Below are positions 1-12,059 of a DNA stretch of 64,000 nucleotides, one piece after another. Location of the stretch: assembly GCA_963971575.1 (NCBI GenBank), contig OZ020616.1, positions 40,886,250 to 40,950,249 on the forward strand. The letters run 5' to 3'. A program made the position numbers and the translations under genes. This DNA is from Liopterus haemorrhoidalis. Lineage: Eukaryota > Arthropoda > Insecta > Coleoptera > Dytiscidae. The notes under the pieces were generated by a model. The model did no database searches, was not told the DNA's origin, and saw only the letters and a program-made list of their open reading frames with translations. Every line of letters begins with the position of its first letter. Position 1 is the stretch's first letter.

Positions 1-1510
1 TAATGTCTTATGCTTTGCATAATTCGTTTATGATAATTACTAAAGTTGACTTTGTCATGTTGCCCTGTTCGACAACATGCCCCAGCTTCCTCTTCTAGTC
101 GTGAATATAAACAGACGAGGCGTTAGCAGAGTCTGATAACACTATATGTACCATAGTGATTAGTTACGGTTTCAATTGCATACAAAAGTTTATCTGCTAC
201 CGTAATTTAATAACAAATTATAAATATAAATATTATTACAAATTATATTAAAACAAATTTATAATTATAATTAAATTTGTTTATTTATATTTATAATTTG
301 AAATGAAATTTATATAAATTTTAAATATCAGAAATATGATTATAAATAAATATTATTATAAATTGTATAAAATTAAATTTATAAATTGAAATTTAATTTA
401 TATTTTTTATTTATAAATTATAAATATTATAAATATGATAAAAAAAAATAATAATAATAATAATCAAGTATGCTTTCTTAGTAAATTTTTTCGTAACGAA
501 TTACTTACAGCCTATTTCTTTGGTTTAAGCGGAACTAGATTTTGAAAATTAGTCTTTTTTATCGATTAAATAAGATCATTTTGTTTAGCAAAACCACACA
601 TTAATCATTAAAAATTGATCTTGTGATAACTTACCAAAATTAAAACATGATCCAAGGTACAATTCAGAATTTGTTGAATAAAAGTATTCGTAATTTCACG
701 GTGAAACTTGATGAAATAAGGTTATGAAACAAATACTCGGTAAGTTCTATTAATTGTATTTGGTCTCATTCGATACTAATATTTGAGTTATATCATTGCC
801 ATGTTTGTGATGAACACTTGACAAAGAATGGATCACAAAGAAGAAACGATTGGCCCAAACTTTTAAAATAAAAATCAACCTGCATATTTTAAGTTTATTT
901 TGCTTGAAAGCAGAAATATAAAAGATTTCTGTTAAAGGATGTGCCTATAGAATATCTCTCCCAACGACAGTGGAATCAATTATTTCAATAAGCAATATAA
1001 TGGATATCTTAAAACGGCTTATTATGTAGTCCAAAATATGCTTTCAAAAAAGTTTTAAATGTATTTTTCATAAAATGTAAATGAAAATGTTATTATTTAC
1101 TAATTAATATTTCTTAAATTTCATTCGTTGTTAGCTCCTACATATTATCACTCAAACATATGTGAATTTAAAATTCACATAACTTGTTTTTTATATCAAT
1201 TCTAAATTACAGTATGACCATAGTTAATGCTATAAAGTATAACGCTGTTTATTTTAACGCAATTTCGGGACAATTATCTAAGACGTTAAAAACGTTAAGT
1301 ACTGACGTTAATATTTACCAAGCCCAATTTAAAGCCTAAATACTATTCGCTCAGCATGTATTTATTAAGTTTTTAACGCGGTGGCATTAAAAATTCAAAA
1401 AACTAATGGTAACATAATCCTCCTCCATGGACCAAAGAAGTAGGTAACAAAGAAAAATGTTTTTTTGTTACGACCACAACCAAAAGTAGGCAATTTTTTA
1501 GTATTTAAGA
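1..1510. other. AT-rich non-coding stretch
   Basis: Very AT-rich DNA, with near-palindromic A/T runs around 215-440 and an (ATA)n tract near 450-465. I see no coding frame, RNA gene or transposon terminus here. Confidence 0.5.
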
Positions 1511-2076
1511 TAAGTCTATGCAGGGTTTTGTAGGTGTGACCAAAAAACCCTTATAACGCTATTCATATGTCTGTTTTTCTGTCATGTGTCATGCGCCCTT
1601 CCTTCCTATTTCCTTGATGGGTTAATATAAAAATCTGAAAAAATTCTGAATAATTCAAAGTGATGGGAATCGGAGTAGTTCAACAGGAATTTTTGATCAG
1701 ATTTTATTTTGAAAAATAGCGAAAAATTATAAATAATATTTATTGAAAAATAGTGTTTTTGAAAAAAAAAATTATTTAAAATAAATTTATTGTGTGGTAT
1801 CAAAAGAAAGATCTAGAAAAGACGTATATTACATTTTTTTTTAAATTATTTATTTTAATATGCTTTTAACAAAAAAATGTGCTAAAAAATCTCTCGTCTC
1901 GCACCTTATTACCCAAGAGGGTTAATCTAAAAATCTGAAAAAAATCTGAGTAACGCACATTAATATGAACCATAATAGTAACACTGGAATTTTTGATCTG
2001 ATAATCATTTCGACAGTTATTTAATTTTTTTGCAACACCGTACTTACAATATTTATCTAACTGACTTATAAAACTG

Positions 2077-2128
2077 GATAGCTATAGCTGGGTGGGGTGC
2101 ACCAGTACCCCACACAACTATAGCTATC
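2077..2128. repeat. Hairpin inside repeat element
   Basis: An 11-bp perfect stem (GATAGCTATAG with CTATAGCTATC) encloses a GC-rich inner part (GGGTGGGGT with ACCCCAC) that can also pair. It is a structural feature of the surrounding repeat, with no sign of a gene. Confidence 0.6.
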
Positions 2129-2329
2129 TCAAGCTCATGTGAAGTACGGTTGTAAGTCTCTAGATGGATGTACGTGGATTTTTCTTTTAAAATTTATCAA
2201 AATTTATGATTTTTAATATCTACCCATAATTTGATATCGCTTAAAATAGTCCGTTCAAACGTAAGAATGCAGTACAGGGAAACTGGAGTAGTTATTTTTC
2301 ATATTTTCTAATGGATTCTGCCCACTGGC

Positions 2330-2363
2330 AGAATAGGACAGAGTCACTACTCTGTCCTATTCT
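2330..2363. repeat. Perfect 15-bp hairpin
   Basis: Positions 2330-2344 (AGAATAGGACAGAGT) are perfectly complementary to 2349-2363, with a 4-nt CACT loop. It lies inside the 2246-2975 element. There is no adjoining coding sequence or T tract that would suggest a terminator. Confidence 0.75.
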
Positions 2364-2587
2364 TTCTTGGCGACGCTGCCGGCTGTAAAACGCGCAGATT
2401 TGTGAAGACACGGTATCTTACAAATGGTTATTCATATTTGTACCGTGTTACCTTATTTATGCAAGTTGTAGGAGTCTCCGATACTTTTTACATTTAGTTT
2501 CAATGAATTAACAACAAAGGAACATCATATTGGACACTTTTATAAAATTTGGCAACACCGCTCCCATTTGCCATAAGTGTAATACTG

Positions 2588-2943
2588 CAGTGTTTCCCAA
2601 CCACCAGTCCACGGACCGGCATCGGTCCGCGAGATTTTTTGCTGGTTCGCAGAATTATGTTTTGTGCAAGTTTATAAAACAAAAAATATCCACCTCACAA
2701 TAAATTTATTCACTAAAAAAATTTCATTTTAATATGCAACTATTCGCCTAATAAGTTATAACCCACTTTATGTTGAGAGAAAAATATTGGTGCTTAATCT
2801 GTTTATTTTTTCACTAATTATATTTGATTTTTTATTTGTTTTTTTGTGTTCGTAATCAGTGCAATAAAAAATATAAAACTTTTGCGATATACATTACTTT
2901 CTAAACTTGCCGGTCCGCCATGAAAAAAGGTTGGAAAACGCTG
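2588..2943. mobile_element. Non-autonomous hAT element (MITE), 356 bp
   Basis: The ends are CAGTGTTTCCCAACC at the left and, in inverse, CAGCGTTTTCCAACC at the right, a typical hAT terminus. The element is flanked by a perfect 8-bp direct repeat TAATACTG (2580-2587 and 2944-2951), the target-duplication length of hAT. The interior has an inverted ACGGACCGG/CCGGTCCG motif near the ends and no coding capacity. Confidence 0.9.
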
Positions 2944-3030
2944 TAATACTGCATTCTAATGTTTGAACGGACTATAAATAATAATAATATATTTGTATTG
3001 TACAAAATAAAAATACCTACAAAACCCTGA

Positions 3031-4458
3031 ACAGTGTGAAAAGTCACACTTCAAATCAATTTTTTAATACCTTTCAGTAAAATAATCGTTGTTGCACATT
3101 ATTCAAAAATATTTCATCATTTCACGATGGTAAAATAATTTTCATAATCTCGATTTTTAGCTTGTCTTTATTGATATTTTTAAATATGAAAATAGAATTT
3201 CCCTTCAATCTTTCTCAGAAATGAACGTTTATGGAATTGTGACCGTAGGAAAAATAATGTATACAACTTCCATGTCAAGTGTATTTTTCTACTCTTGAGT
3301 TATTATAAACATACTGTTACAAAAAAGTGACATTTTACGCATAAATAACTACATATTTCCAAATGAAGCAGCAGAAATGAAGTTTTAAGATCTGCCCATT
3401 TTAAGGCAGCACAAGGAGAATCTGATTCCGCAATGATTTTAAAATGCTTATAAAAGCTTTACCCTATTTTGATTAGGGCACTAAATATTATTAAAGAATT
3501 TGCAAGCGATATCTCTATAATTGAGGAAGAGATATTTAAAAATTATTTTAAATAAACTAATTACACTTTATTTTAAGGCACCAGATTGTTCACAATATAA
3601 TTAATAACAAAATGTAGTTAACTTAAATTTAAAAACATTGTTAACTTTATTTTAAAGACACATTTTTTCACAAATTTCTCGGTACACCTTTCACGTGATA
3701 TTCTGACAACTAACTAAACTCTGTTTCCAGAGTTCGAAGTATTATCCTCCATTTTGAATGCAGTTGAGAGGATTTGTACAAACTGTATGCATTTACATAA
3801 TTTATAAAACTTTTGACTTTCCACAAACATACTTGCACACTTATTACCAATCGAAGTAAAAATTTATTGTTATATTATGGAAACTAAAGCTTTAATCTTA
3901 AAATTTAAAAGTATAAATCAAATCCATTTATTGGAGAAAACAAAATTCATTGTTTATTAATCAGAGAAAGACGATCTAAATTATTTATGTGCGATTTAAT
4001 GTTAATGAAAGAAGATAAATGAACAAGAAGACAAAGTAAACGCTGATGAATAATATAAAAACAAGATAGAAGTTGGTGGAATAATGTAAAATTTAAGAAA
4101 TGATTCAAATCAATTCAACTGTAAAAATAAATGTTAAATGAAATTTGATAAAGAATAAGAGAAATCAAATTTCTAAGGTCAAGCACCCATTTTAACCTTT
4201 CTTTTCAGGTTAATTAGATATGATTATTTGTAGTAGTCAACTTTATCAAGTTCTCTACACATTCGCAAACACCTACAGCTGTATCGCGTATCGCTTTATT
4301 GTATCGCGTAATGTAACGTACCGTGTAACGTTTTTATCGTGCACAAGCCGACCAATGCGCTCGACCTGATCCGCTCTGTGTCGGTTCTTGTTGTGACCAC
4401 AAAGGAATCCACCGAAATTGTTTTGACGCTCGCAAGCATGGACGTTTGACTCAAAATT
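3031..4458. other. AT-rich stretch without recognised features
   Basis: I see no gene, RNA or transposon end. Short minus-strand reading frames at the right edge (4273-4527) show no family resemblance and run into the mariner element. Confidence 0.4.
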
Positions 4459-4460
4459 TA

Positions 4461-5744
4461 CCAGGTCTACACGTATGAAATGCGGATTTTTTTCAAACTT
4501 GCCGCGGAAACCGAGTGTATAGTTCAAAGTTTCAACACATATGGCGTTTTGTTAAGTTATCATTAAGTATCACATGCGTATAGGTTATAATTTGAAAAGT
4601 GATCATATAGTTTTGTTTTACTGTGTTAAAAATGTCAAATTTTGTGCCAAATAAAGAGCATTCGCGGACAGTACTACTGTTGTGTTTTCATTTGAAAAAA
4701 ACTGCTGCTGAATCATACCGACTGCTTCGAGAAACTTACGGTGAATATGGTCCATCGCAAGATACGTGTGAACGATGGTTTCGGCGTTTCAAAAGTGGTG
4801 ACTTTGATCTTACAGACAAAGAACATAGAAAACCTCCAAAAAAATATGAAGATACAAAATTGGAAACATTGCTACAGGAAGACGATAGTCAATCACAAAA
4901 ACAACTAGCAGAGCGGTTAGGCGTTAGTCAACAAACTGTTTCCAATCGCCTACGAGAGATGGGTAAGATCCAGAAAGTCGGCAGATGGGTTCCACATGCA
5001 TTGAATGACAGGCAGTTGGAAAAACGCAAAAACACACGAAATTTTGCTTGCACGATACAAAAGAAAGTCTTTTTTGCATCGTATCATTACTAGTGATGAA
5101 AAATGGATTTATTTTGAAAATCCCAAACGCAAAAAATCATGGGTGAACCCAGGCTCACCATCCACATCAACTGCAAGACCGAATCGCTTCTGCAAAAAGA
5201 CAATGCTCTGTACTTGGTGGGACCAAAAGGGTGTGGTCTATTATGAATTGTTAAAACCTGGTGAAACAGTTAATACCCAACGCTACCAACAACAACTGAT
5301 CGAATTGAACCATTCGCTGCTCATAAAACGACCAGAATACGAAAGAAGACAGCACAAGGTAATCTTTCTTCACGATAACGCTCCATCACATAAGGCAAAA
5401 GCAGTTTGCAACACATTGGAGGCACTCAAGTGGGAAGGGCTACCCTATGCCGCTTACTCACCAGACTTGGCTCCTTCAGATTATCACTTGTTCGCATCGA
5501 TGGGTCACGCACTTGCCGAGCAGCACTTTTATTCATATGGAAATGTGAAAGAATGGCTAGATGAATGGTTTGCGGGGAAAGGGGAAGAGTTCTACTGGTG
5601 AGGTATTCACAAATTGCCTGAAAGATGGGAAAAATGTATAACTTCTAATGGATCATACTTTGAATAAATAAACTTTTACTGTTCTTTTGAGTTTAATGTG
5701 TTTTATTTTAAAAAAAAATCCGCATTTCATACTTGTAGACCTGG
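4461..5744 (+). mobile_element. mariner transposon, 1284 bp, full length
   Basis: Both inverted repeats are present: CCAGGTCTACACGTATGAAA starts at 4461 and its inverse ends at 5744, differing at one position over about 33 bp. A TA dinucleotide flanks each end (4459-4460 and 5745-5746), as expected for Tc1/mariner. The size fits an intact mariner (about 1.3 kb). The only gene is the broken transposase at 4632-5667. The almost identical ends imply fairly recent insertion. Confidence 0.95.
4632..5667 (+). pseudogene. mariner transposase (DD34D), frameshifted and nonsense-mutated
   Basis: The cut-and-paste transposase of the element at 4461-5744. I set the start at 4632, where MSNFVPNKEHSR matches the usual mariner N-terminus; an ATG at 4623 is in frame. 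The N-terminal half holds two helix-turn-helix regions: the one with TCERWFRRFKSGDFD, and a second around LAERLGVSQQTVSNRL. The catalytic half has SDEKWIYFE (first Asp), HDNAPSH (second Asp) and YSPDLAPSDYHLF (third Asp), with 34 residues between the last two, so DD34D. Two lesions: a 1-base shift near 5025-5040 moves the reading from one frame to another, and a TGA at 5599-5601 sits where relatives have Arg before GIHKLPERWEK. Past it the frame stays open to TAA at 5665-5667. No active enzyme is expected. Confidence 0.93.
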
Positions 5745-5754
5745 TATATAACCT

Positions 5755-5960
5755 AGAGGAGAACGGTCGTGGCTCAGTGACGGACCAGGGTTCATTCCCC
5801 GGTACCGTCAAAACACATTACATATTTCGGCAACCACCGAAGTGAAAGCCCTAGTTGAATTTCCCCAAAATGATTAGTGGTTCGTATTCCACGATAATAA
5901 ATTGTAGGTCCCATACGATTGTGATATATACAGGCAACACACACAACACAACTGTATGCG
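5755..5960 (+). mobile_element. Possible tRNA-derived SINE
   Basis: Directly after the mariner target site, GTGGCTCAGTGACGG resembles a pol III A box and GGGTTCATTCCCCGG a B box, followed by non-coding sequence. The A-B distance is shorter than usual and I cannot fix the 3' end. An unrelated sequence with chance tRNA-like motifs is possible. Confidence 0.3.
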
Positions 5961-7065
5961 GGGAAACGGCCAACGCTCGGAATGTGAACTTTTAAAGACA
6001 AGATAGAATTTTGGTAAATAAAAGTGAATGAAAGCAACTTGGAAATGTTTATAAGAATAGCTAAATGGGGTGCCTTCACATTAAAAATTTGAGAACCACT
6101 GATCTACAGGAACACAGTTATAACCAAAAATACAAAAGTAAAATTTTTGTTACGTTTGCGCTAACCCTAGTGTAAGGTGTTATGTTGAGGAAGATGCGTT
6201 AAATTAAATAGAACAAAGAAGATTTAAATTATACAAACATCTTAAACGTACCAGACTGATATTTAAAATTACCAAATTGAGATTCCACGTAGAAGAAAGA
6301 GAGCTAGACGTCGAGAACATTTCGAAATGGAGTTGACGAGATAATGAAAACATGAGGATATTAAGATGGAGAATGGCTAGACAAAGAAGAATGGACAAAA
6401 TAACTGAAAAAAGAAAAGTAGATATCCCTATGTGTACATAATCATTCTAGGTTGACAATAAACTGATTTGCTAGGTATTGCTAGATGAAAATTTGTGGAT
6501 CCAGCCAAAACTGAACCCTCGACAATATACTCCGTAGATAATATAAGTACACTTCTCTTCTTCCATCTAAAATTATGTGAATTATAAAGCCGCAATTATA
6601 CAGATATCCGAGCACTGTACTCAAAGCCGAGTAATACACAGAAAGTCCAGAGATTTAGAAGAAAGAAGGCAGAATGGCGAAGAAGATCCGGGAAGAAATA
6701 TTTGTTGACCAGTAGAAAGATGAAGAAAATAGCTGATAGACAGTCTTGCTAGTATTGAGTGTATCAGAACGATAGTGTGGTTGAAGTTAAAGTCGTATGT
6801 GTCCTTGCTTTCTAATAGTGCGTTTATAGATTCCATTTATTGCCAATATAGGCGCTATATTTTGTTCCTGGAACAAATGCTGACGATGTAAACATTCGAG
6901 TAACAGCACTCTTGTTCTGACTGGACGAAAAGTCATTCAAATATCATTCATGTATTTTTGTCTAATTGCAGCAAGAGTTCTAATGTCTACATCCACTGCA
7001 TGTTCTCCGCGAACAGCGATAGTAGTAATAGTTCATTTCGATAGCGATATGTAATATATCGCTGA
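5961..7065. other. No recognised features
   Basis: AT-rich sequence. Several reading frames of 60-95 codons occur, but none resembles a known family. No transposon ends found. Confidence 0.35.
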
Positions 7066-7783
7066 TTAGGCTGACCAGATTTTTTTTACAGAAATAGGGT
7101 AGCTAAAAAAAAATGGTCGTCACCGTAGAAGTACAAGTGATGAGCAAAAAAAAGGGTCCTCACTCTACAAAAAATACAAGTGACGAACAAAAAAGAGTAT
7201 ACAGTCGATTCCGCTTAATCGGGACACATTGGGACTACTACATTTTGTCCCGATTAAGCGGCTGGCCCAATTATTCGAAGTTCCACAAAAATTACCGGAT
7301 TGGTGTTTTTTGATTTGATTTTTGCAGAAGTATTTTATTTGATAAATTGCAGAAAAATAAAACAACTCACAAAACTATTTATAGGTATGTATACATATTA
7401 AAAAATTATATACGTAATACATCAAATGCTTTCAAATGTGTTTCACTACATTAAATTTACCTGAACTCGACCACACGCTTATACATAATGATGTCAAAGT
7501 GAATCCCCACTCCAACATGAATTCCCGGCGCCACGGGAATTCACACTGTTACTGTCCCGATTAAACGGAATATTGTCCCGAAAAAGCGAAGTAAAGTTAC
7601 GATATTTCCTCGGTTTTGTTTCCGTTCTTTAGGATTTGTCCCTAATAAGCGGCTGTCCCGATTAACCGGTGGCCTGATTAAGCGGAATCGACTGTATTCA
7701 GTTTTTTTATATAAAAGAATATAGAGGATATTACTTAAAAAAGAATATAATACTCTAAAAAAGAGTACATCTGGTCAGCCTAA
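7066..7783. mobile_element. MITE with 15-bp inverted ends, split by a pogo-like MITE
   Basis: TTAGGCTGACCAGAT (7066-7080) is exactly inverted at 7769-7783. The interior contains a complete second element at 7202-7694. Without it, about 223 bp remain, with weak internal repeats (AAGTACAAGTGA, AATACAAGTGA). No coding capacity. Superfamily not determined. Confidence 0.75.
7202..7694. mobile_element. pogo/Tigger-like MITE, 493 bp
   Basis: The ends are CAGTCGATTCCGCTTAATC and its inverse, flanked on both sides by TA (7200-7201, 7695-7696). The motif TCCCGATTAAGCGG recurs several times near both ends, and CCGCTTAATCGGGAC-type repeats are typical of pogo-family termini. No transposase is encoded; it would depend on an autonomous pogo-like element elsewhere. 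Reading frames crossing it are spurious. Confidence 0.88.
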
Positions 7784-7794
7784 TAGGCTGTCTA

Positions 7795-7888
7795 CTTCAT
7801 ATTATGTCTACTACATATTATGTCTACTACATTTTATGACTACTACATATTATGTCTACTACATTTTATGACTACTACATATTATGTA
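7795..7888. repeat. Short tandem repeat, about 18-bp unit
   Basis: About five copies of a unit like TACTACATATTATGTC, alternating between an ATATTATGTC and an ATTTTATGAC version, so the higher-order period is about 36 bp. It lies immediately right of the MITE at 7066-7783. Confidence 0.75.
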
Positions 7889-8534
7889 GTAGTGCGTTTA
7901 AATGTTATATTCTAATGCAGCGGCAACATTTTTTATAACATTACATTACTACGAACTCTAGCATACTATCCGTCCATTGTGTTCTGCATTGCTATATAAA
8001 ATACTTGTAATGACCTTATACTTAACAGAACAAGAAGAATTTTTGTGTTTATATGACTGACACTTCGCAAGACAAGAGATATGTTAATTGCTGTCGACTG
8101 GAATTGTATAGAAAACGTTCTCTTTGTCATATGTCAATATGTATAGGTAATATTTATGAATAAGTGAGGTGAATTTATGTTGGAGGTAGATAATGTTATC
8201 AGTTATACAGAGCTAACAGCTGAACACTAATTGCAGATTTTCATATACCTCATTTCATATTTAACTGTGCAAATATTACACTGTATAATGCATGTTACAG
8301 AGATAAAGGGATTAAGATTTTTAGCAGCATTTTGTTACCAGGTTACAAGATACAGGGCTGCACCAATCATAAAGATAAACCTACACTTGTGCCTCCGGAC
8401 TGCGCAGGGGTACAAAATATAAATTTAATTGTTTTATAATGGATTTGTTCGAATTGGTATGATCTTTAAGATGCGTACAGAACAAAATCAACTGTTCGCG
8501 AGCAGTCAGAGAACTGTTCAGATAATGTTATAAC

Positions 8535-8643
8535 ACAGGGCCATGGAACGAACTATGCTCTGTATAAAGCTGAGGGACAAAATACCAAATGCTGAAATTC
8601 GTAAAACAGACGAAACTAACCTCCTTGTAAAAGTAGTTTCCAA
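8535..8643 (+). pseudogene. RTE-type LINE fragment (C-terminal region)
   Basis: The frame beginning RAMERTML, followed by KLRDKIPNAEIRK, resembles the segment after the reverse transcriptase domain of RTE-like elements, where RAMERAMLGI and RNEEIR are usual. It is only about 36 codons long and breaks before the next LINE fragment. A relic. Confidence 0.55.
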
Positions 8644-8658
8644 ATAATCACAGACTAC

Positions 8659-9027
8659 ATGATTAAGCAACAAAGGTACAAGTGGCTAAGTAGCGATATC
8701 TCAAACAAGTTAAGGAATATAAAAAAGGATACGAGCATATGGAATCTCTATAATGATCGAAAAATTCAAACATCACTCACAAGATTACGAATTGGCTACA
8801 CGAAACTAACACACGAATATCTACTACAAAAGGAAAATGCCAAGATCTATGAGTACTGCCATGAAGTAATCACAGTTGAACACATCCTCATCGAGTGTCA
8901 AGCCTACAGTCTACTACGGCATAAATACAATATACCCGAAACTCTTAAAAGTACTCCAGACACTCCAACAACATAATTGGATTCCTAAAAGAATCAGAAC
9001 TGTTAAAGCTAATAAAAATAAATTCTA
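8659..9027 (+). pseudogene. LINE 3' fragment: C-terminal region after RNase H
   Basis: A 105-codon open frame (8659-8976) carries LTRLRIGYTKLTHEYLL followed by a Cys/His cluster (YCHE, then TVEHILIEC). This is the conserved C-terminal part of I/R1/jockey-type LINE ORF2 proteins, after the RNase H domain. Resemblance continues for about 15 codons in another frame after a shift near 8965 (IIGFLKESELLKLI). The upstream domains are absent, so this is a 5'-truncated, decayed copy. It has no function as a host gene. Confidence 0.75.
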
Positions 9028-9337
9028 AGTATAATATAATGTTACTATAATTTAAGAATATAGTCCTGAAATATTACGATAGTGTCATCAGCAACCCCAA
9101 TCAATTAATAAATACTCTTGGCTCGTACAACGCAGAAGAGCCAAACAAACACAAGCGACCCAGATTCATGCTTAGAAACAATTGAATGCACTCTTTCACA
9201 AATAATACTTATTTATTTTAAAATTATCAAATTTTAGCTGTAAGTTAGTTTACAATAACATTGCCAGAAAAACTAATGAATTTAACTTTTTGTTATATAA
9301 ACTATCCAAGATAACAACATATTTAACAATGAAAATA

Positions 9338-10049
9338 GCATATTTTTCCTACATTCAGTCAACTTTATCCTACGGTATTATTTTGTGGGGAAATTCAGTT
9401 GACACCTTGAGATTATTCAGGCTGCAGAAGAGATGTATTAGAATTTTAAGTGGAGTCAAATGAAGCACACATTGTAAGGAACTGTTCTTACAGCATGGTA
9501 TTTCCACTTTTCCACCACTTTACATATAACATATCCTAATTTACATCAAAGAAAATTCTTCATCTTTAAATCGGCGAGTAGCCTTGTTGCAGAAATAGGC
9601 CGATGTAAAATAAATAAATAAATAAATCTTCATCTTTAAAAACGAATAGTTCTTTTCATGGTTTCTCCACTCGAAATAGAACTGATTTTAGAATACTATT
9701 TTCTAGATATGACGTGAGAAACCAGCCCAATATAATGGGAACTAAGTTTTTGAACAAACTTCCAGATAATATTAAAAACCTGGAAATTAAACAATTTAAA
9801 AATCAGATGAAGAAAATTCTCATAGGGAAAGTATAAAGGAATTTGAAGACAATGAATTAACTCCACAGCAATTTAACCAATAGATTTTCATACTCTTTCT
9901 TTATTTATATATTTTGTTTATGTCGTCAAAATTGTAATATTTATCTATAAGATGTATGTTATTTTATTTTCTTATTTTTGTATTTGTTTATTAATATGTT
10001 TAACGACTCCAAAAATGTATATTACATTCATTGGAATAAATATTATTAT
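9338..10049 (+). pseudogene. Jockey/CR1-like LINE 3' end with (ATT)n tail
   Basis: The frame starting at 9338 reads AYFSYIQSTLSYGIILWGNS followed by LQKRCIRILSG, the typical region downstream of the reverse transcriptase palm. It is broken by stops (TGA after GVK near 9463), but a second piece, ending FLNKLPDNIKNLEIKQFKNQ, continues to a stop near 9836. A non-coding tail of about 180 bp ends in AATAAATATTATTATTATTATTA at about 10025-10049. A short (AAATA)n insertion sits near 9607-9627. This is a 5'-truncated, inactive retroposon. Confidence 0.75.
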
Positions 10050-12059
10050 TATTATTATTATGTATAAGGCAGGTTATGTATACTTTATACATATTTTAAT
10101 AAAACTGTAAAAAATTGTAAAATTTTTGAACAGAAGTATAAATCCTATGACTTGAAACTTCATAATATATACATACAATAAAAAAGGATTTAATGAATAT
10201 TAGTAAGCAACAACTATATACCGCAGGGTATATAGAAAGACCATACAGGTTCAGAGCCAACAAATTTACAATTTAGCAAACAAATCGCTGTCCATTTAAC
10301 AAACAAATGTACCAGAATGATAGTATCTTCTCTGAGATTATAAGAATGTATTTTAATGTATTTTAATTGAACACAAAATTTATTTTATTAATTTTTTTAA
10401 ACAATTTTGTGTTTTTTGTCTGTTAGTTTATCTATTAGGTGTAATGTGGCAGTTTCTCCGCAGTTGGTAATCAGTGTACCGAACTATAGTCAATATCCCG
10501 ACAAACGATACAGCTTTGATCAAGTTATGCCTCACATAACTTTCAGCATGCTCTGCTGAAATACCAAAGCGAACTTTGTACCCTCAACTGATAAAGCTTT
10601 TATTGATATTTTTTATAAAATTAAAATAAGATAAAATTTCACTATCCAGATATAGGAAGATTATGAGAATTTAGAAGATAATAACTACTGAGCAATAATT
10701 TGTCATCAGTCTCATGTTCTATTAGTAACTTGGTACTAAAAATTAATAAGTTAAGCGTTTCTTTAGTAATATATATAAATTAACTACTCTGAATTCCATT
10801 TTTAAATTCTATGCACAGCGATGGGATTAAATGCCGCAAAACTATCAAAACTAAGTATAATAAATGAAATGAAACATATATTTACAGTTCATATGACTCT
10901 TGATGAGCATGAAAGATGACGAAAGAGTAAAGAAGATCTGGAAGACTGAATACTCTTCGAACAGTGAGAAGTCCTAGCAAAATGTGTAGACTCCCAAAAG
11001 CTTTAGTGATGATTAGCAAAGAAAATATTTCTAAATATCCAACAATGAAGCAATGTGGAATAATTGTATGGATGGCCAAAACTCAATCCGGCTAACAGCG
11101 GCCACGAATGGAAAGAGAGACCGAGAAAAATTATTTTAATATTTTAGCTTAAACGGAACTCTCAGATGATAGTCTAGATTCGCATCTGTTCTCTGACTAC
11201 GGGACTTTAACATCTAATGGTGTGAGTGAGGCCAAAAGTGTAAGTGAAATTCATCTGATATTGATGATTAGAGACCTGCACATTCACGTATATCCGCCAA
11301 TTTTCTGCGAATGTGGTTTATTTATTAATTAGTCTATGTGGATGTGTAGGATGCAAATATAGAGCATTTATCCGCTCATCCGCATTTTACTCTTGTATTA
11401 CTCGTAAAATACTTAAAAATACTTAACATACTGAGAAATACAAGTGTTTACAGGTGCAACGCATTTACTTTTGCGCAATTCCTTGTAACAGTGTCATTAC
11501 TGGTTGAGCTAATTTGAAGCGTTTTGAGTACCTACTGTATTGAGCAGGTGGTGCAAATGTAATCATGTATTATTTTCTGATCTATTATTAAATACCATTT
11601 TTCTATTAAAAAGTGTCCTTCTTTTTGTTTTATATATGGACTAGCATATAACCCGGTCTATGGCTGGGCTAATTTATTCAAATGTCCCAGGCGTAAAGTT
11701 AGGGGTAAGTTACACATGGAAAAAGTTACCATTTTATACATTTTTTATCATAATAATTATTTAGGTTTTAGTTTCGGATTTAATTCATAAAATTTTGGAA
11801 ATTATGATGGCTAACCGGTTTTTAATCGGTTAATATTTTACCAATAACCATCCCTGATCAAAGTATTGGTGGATGTGACAGATCATAAAAATATCATATC
11901 CGCGGTTACAAATACGGGTTATTTTATAGAATATCCACGGATATGGGTACGGATAGAGATAAAAATGTTCTATTAACCTTGTATAGAAATTGCATTGTAT
12001 AGAAATATAATCAAATATATTAAAGATGGCATATTCTTAACAAACGTAAAACTTTCGAT
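10050..12059. other. No recognised features
   Basis: Two kilobases of AT-rich DNA without a recognisable reading frame. The 65-codon minus-strand frame at 10882-11079 has no family resemblance. Confidence 0.35.

Larger units (their letters stand above)
2246..2975. mobile_element. Inverted-repeat element interrupted by a hAT MITE
   Basis: Inverted ends of about 29 bp, sharing ATAGTCCGTTCAAAC and AGAATGCAGTA, are at 2246-2274 and 2947-2975. The hAT MITE at 2588-2943 lies just inside the right repeat. Removing it and one 8-bp duplication leaves about 366 bp. No coding content. Superfamily unknown. Confidence 0.5.
1519..3030. repeat. Possible old inverted-repeat element enclosing nested repeats
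   Basis: A 16-17 bp inverted repeat, CAGGGTTTTGTAGGTRT, occurs at about 1519-1535 and in inverse orientation at about 3013-3029. Between them lie two related direct copies (about 1619 and 1919) sharing GGGTTAAT and AAAAATCTGAAAAAA, two hairpins, a second inverted-repeat element and a hAT MITE. No target duplication is evident at these outer ends, so the reading as one transposon is only tentative. Confidence 0.3.

Noticed and set aside
2330..2363. Hairpin as a transcription terminator or microRNA precursor
   Set aside because: It is only 15 bp, inside a transposon, and without T run or transcript context; microRNA precursors are longer.
5755..5830. Functional tRNA gene
   Set aside because: A- and B-box-like motifs are too close together and no cloverleaf with 7-bp acceptor stem can be drawn by eye.
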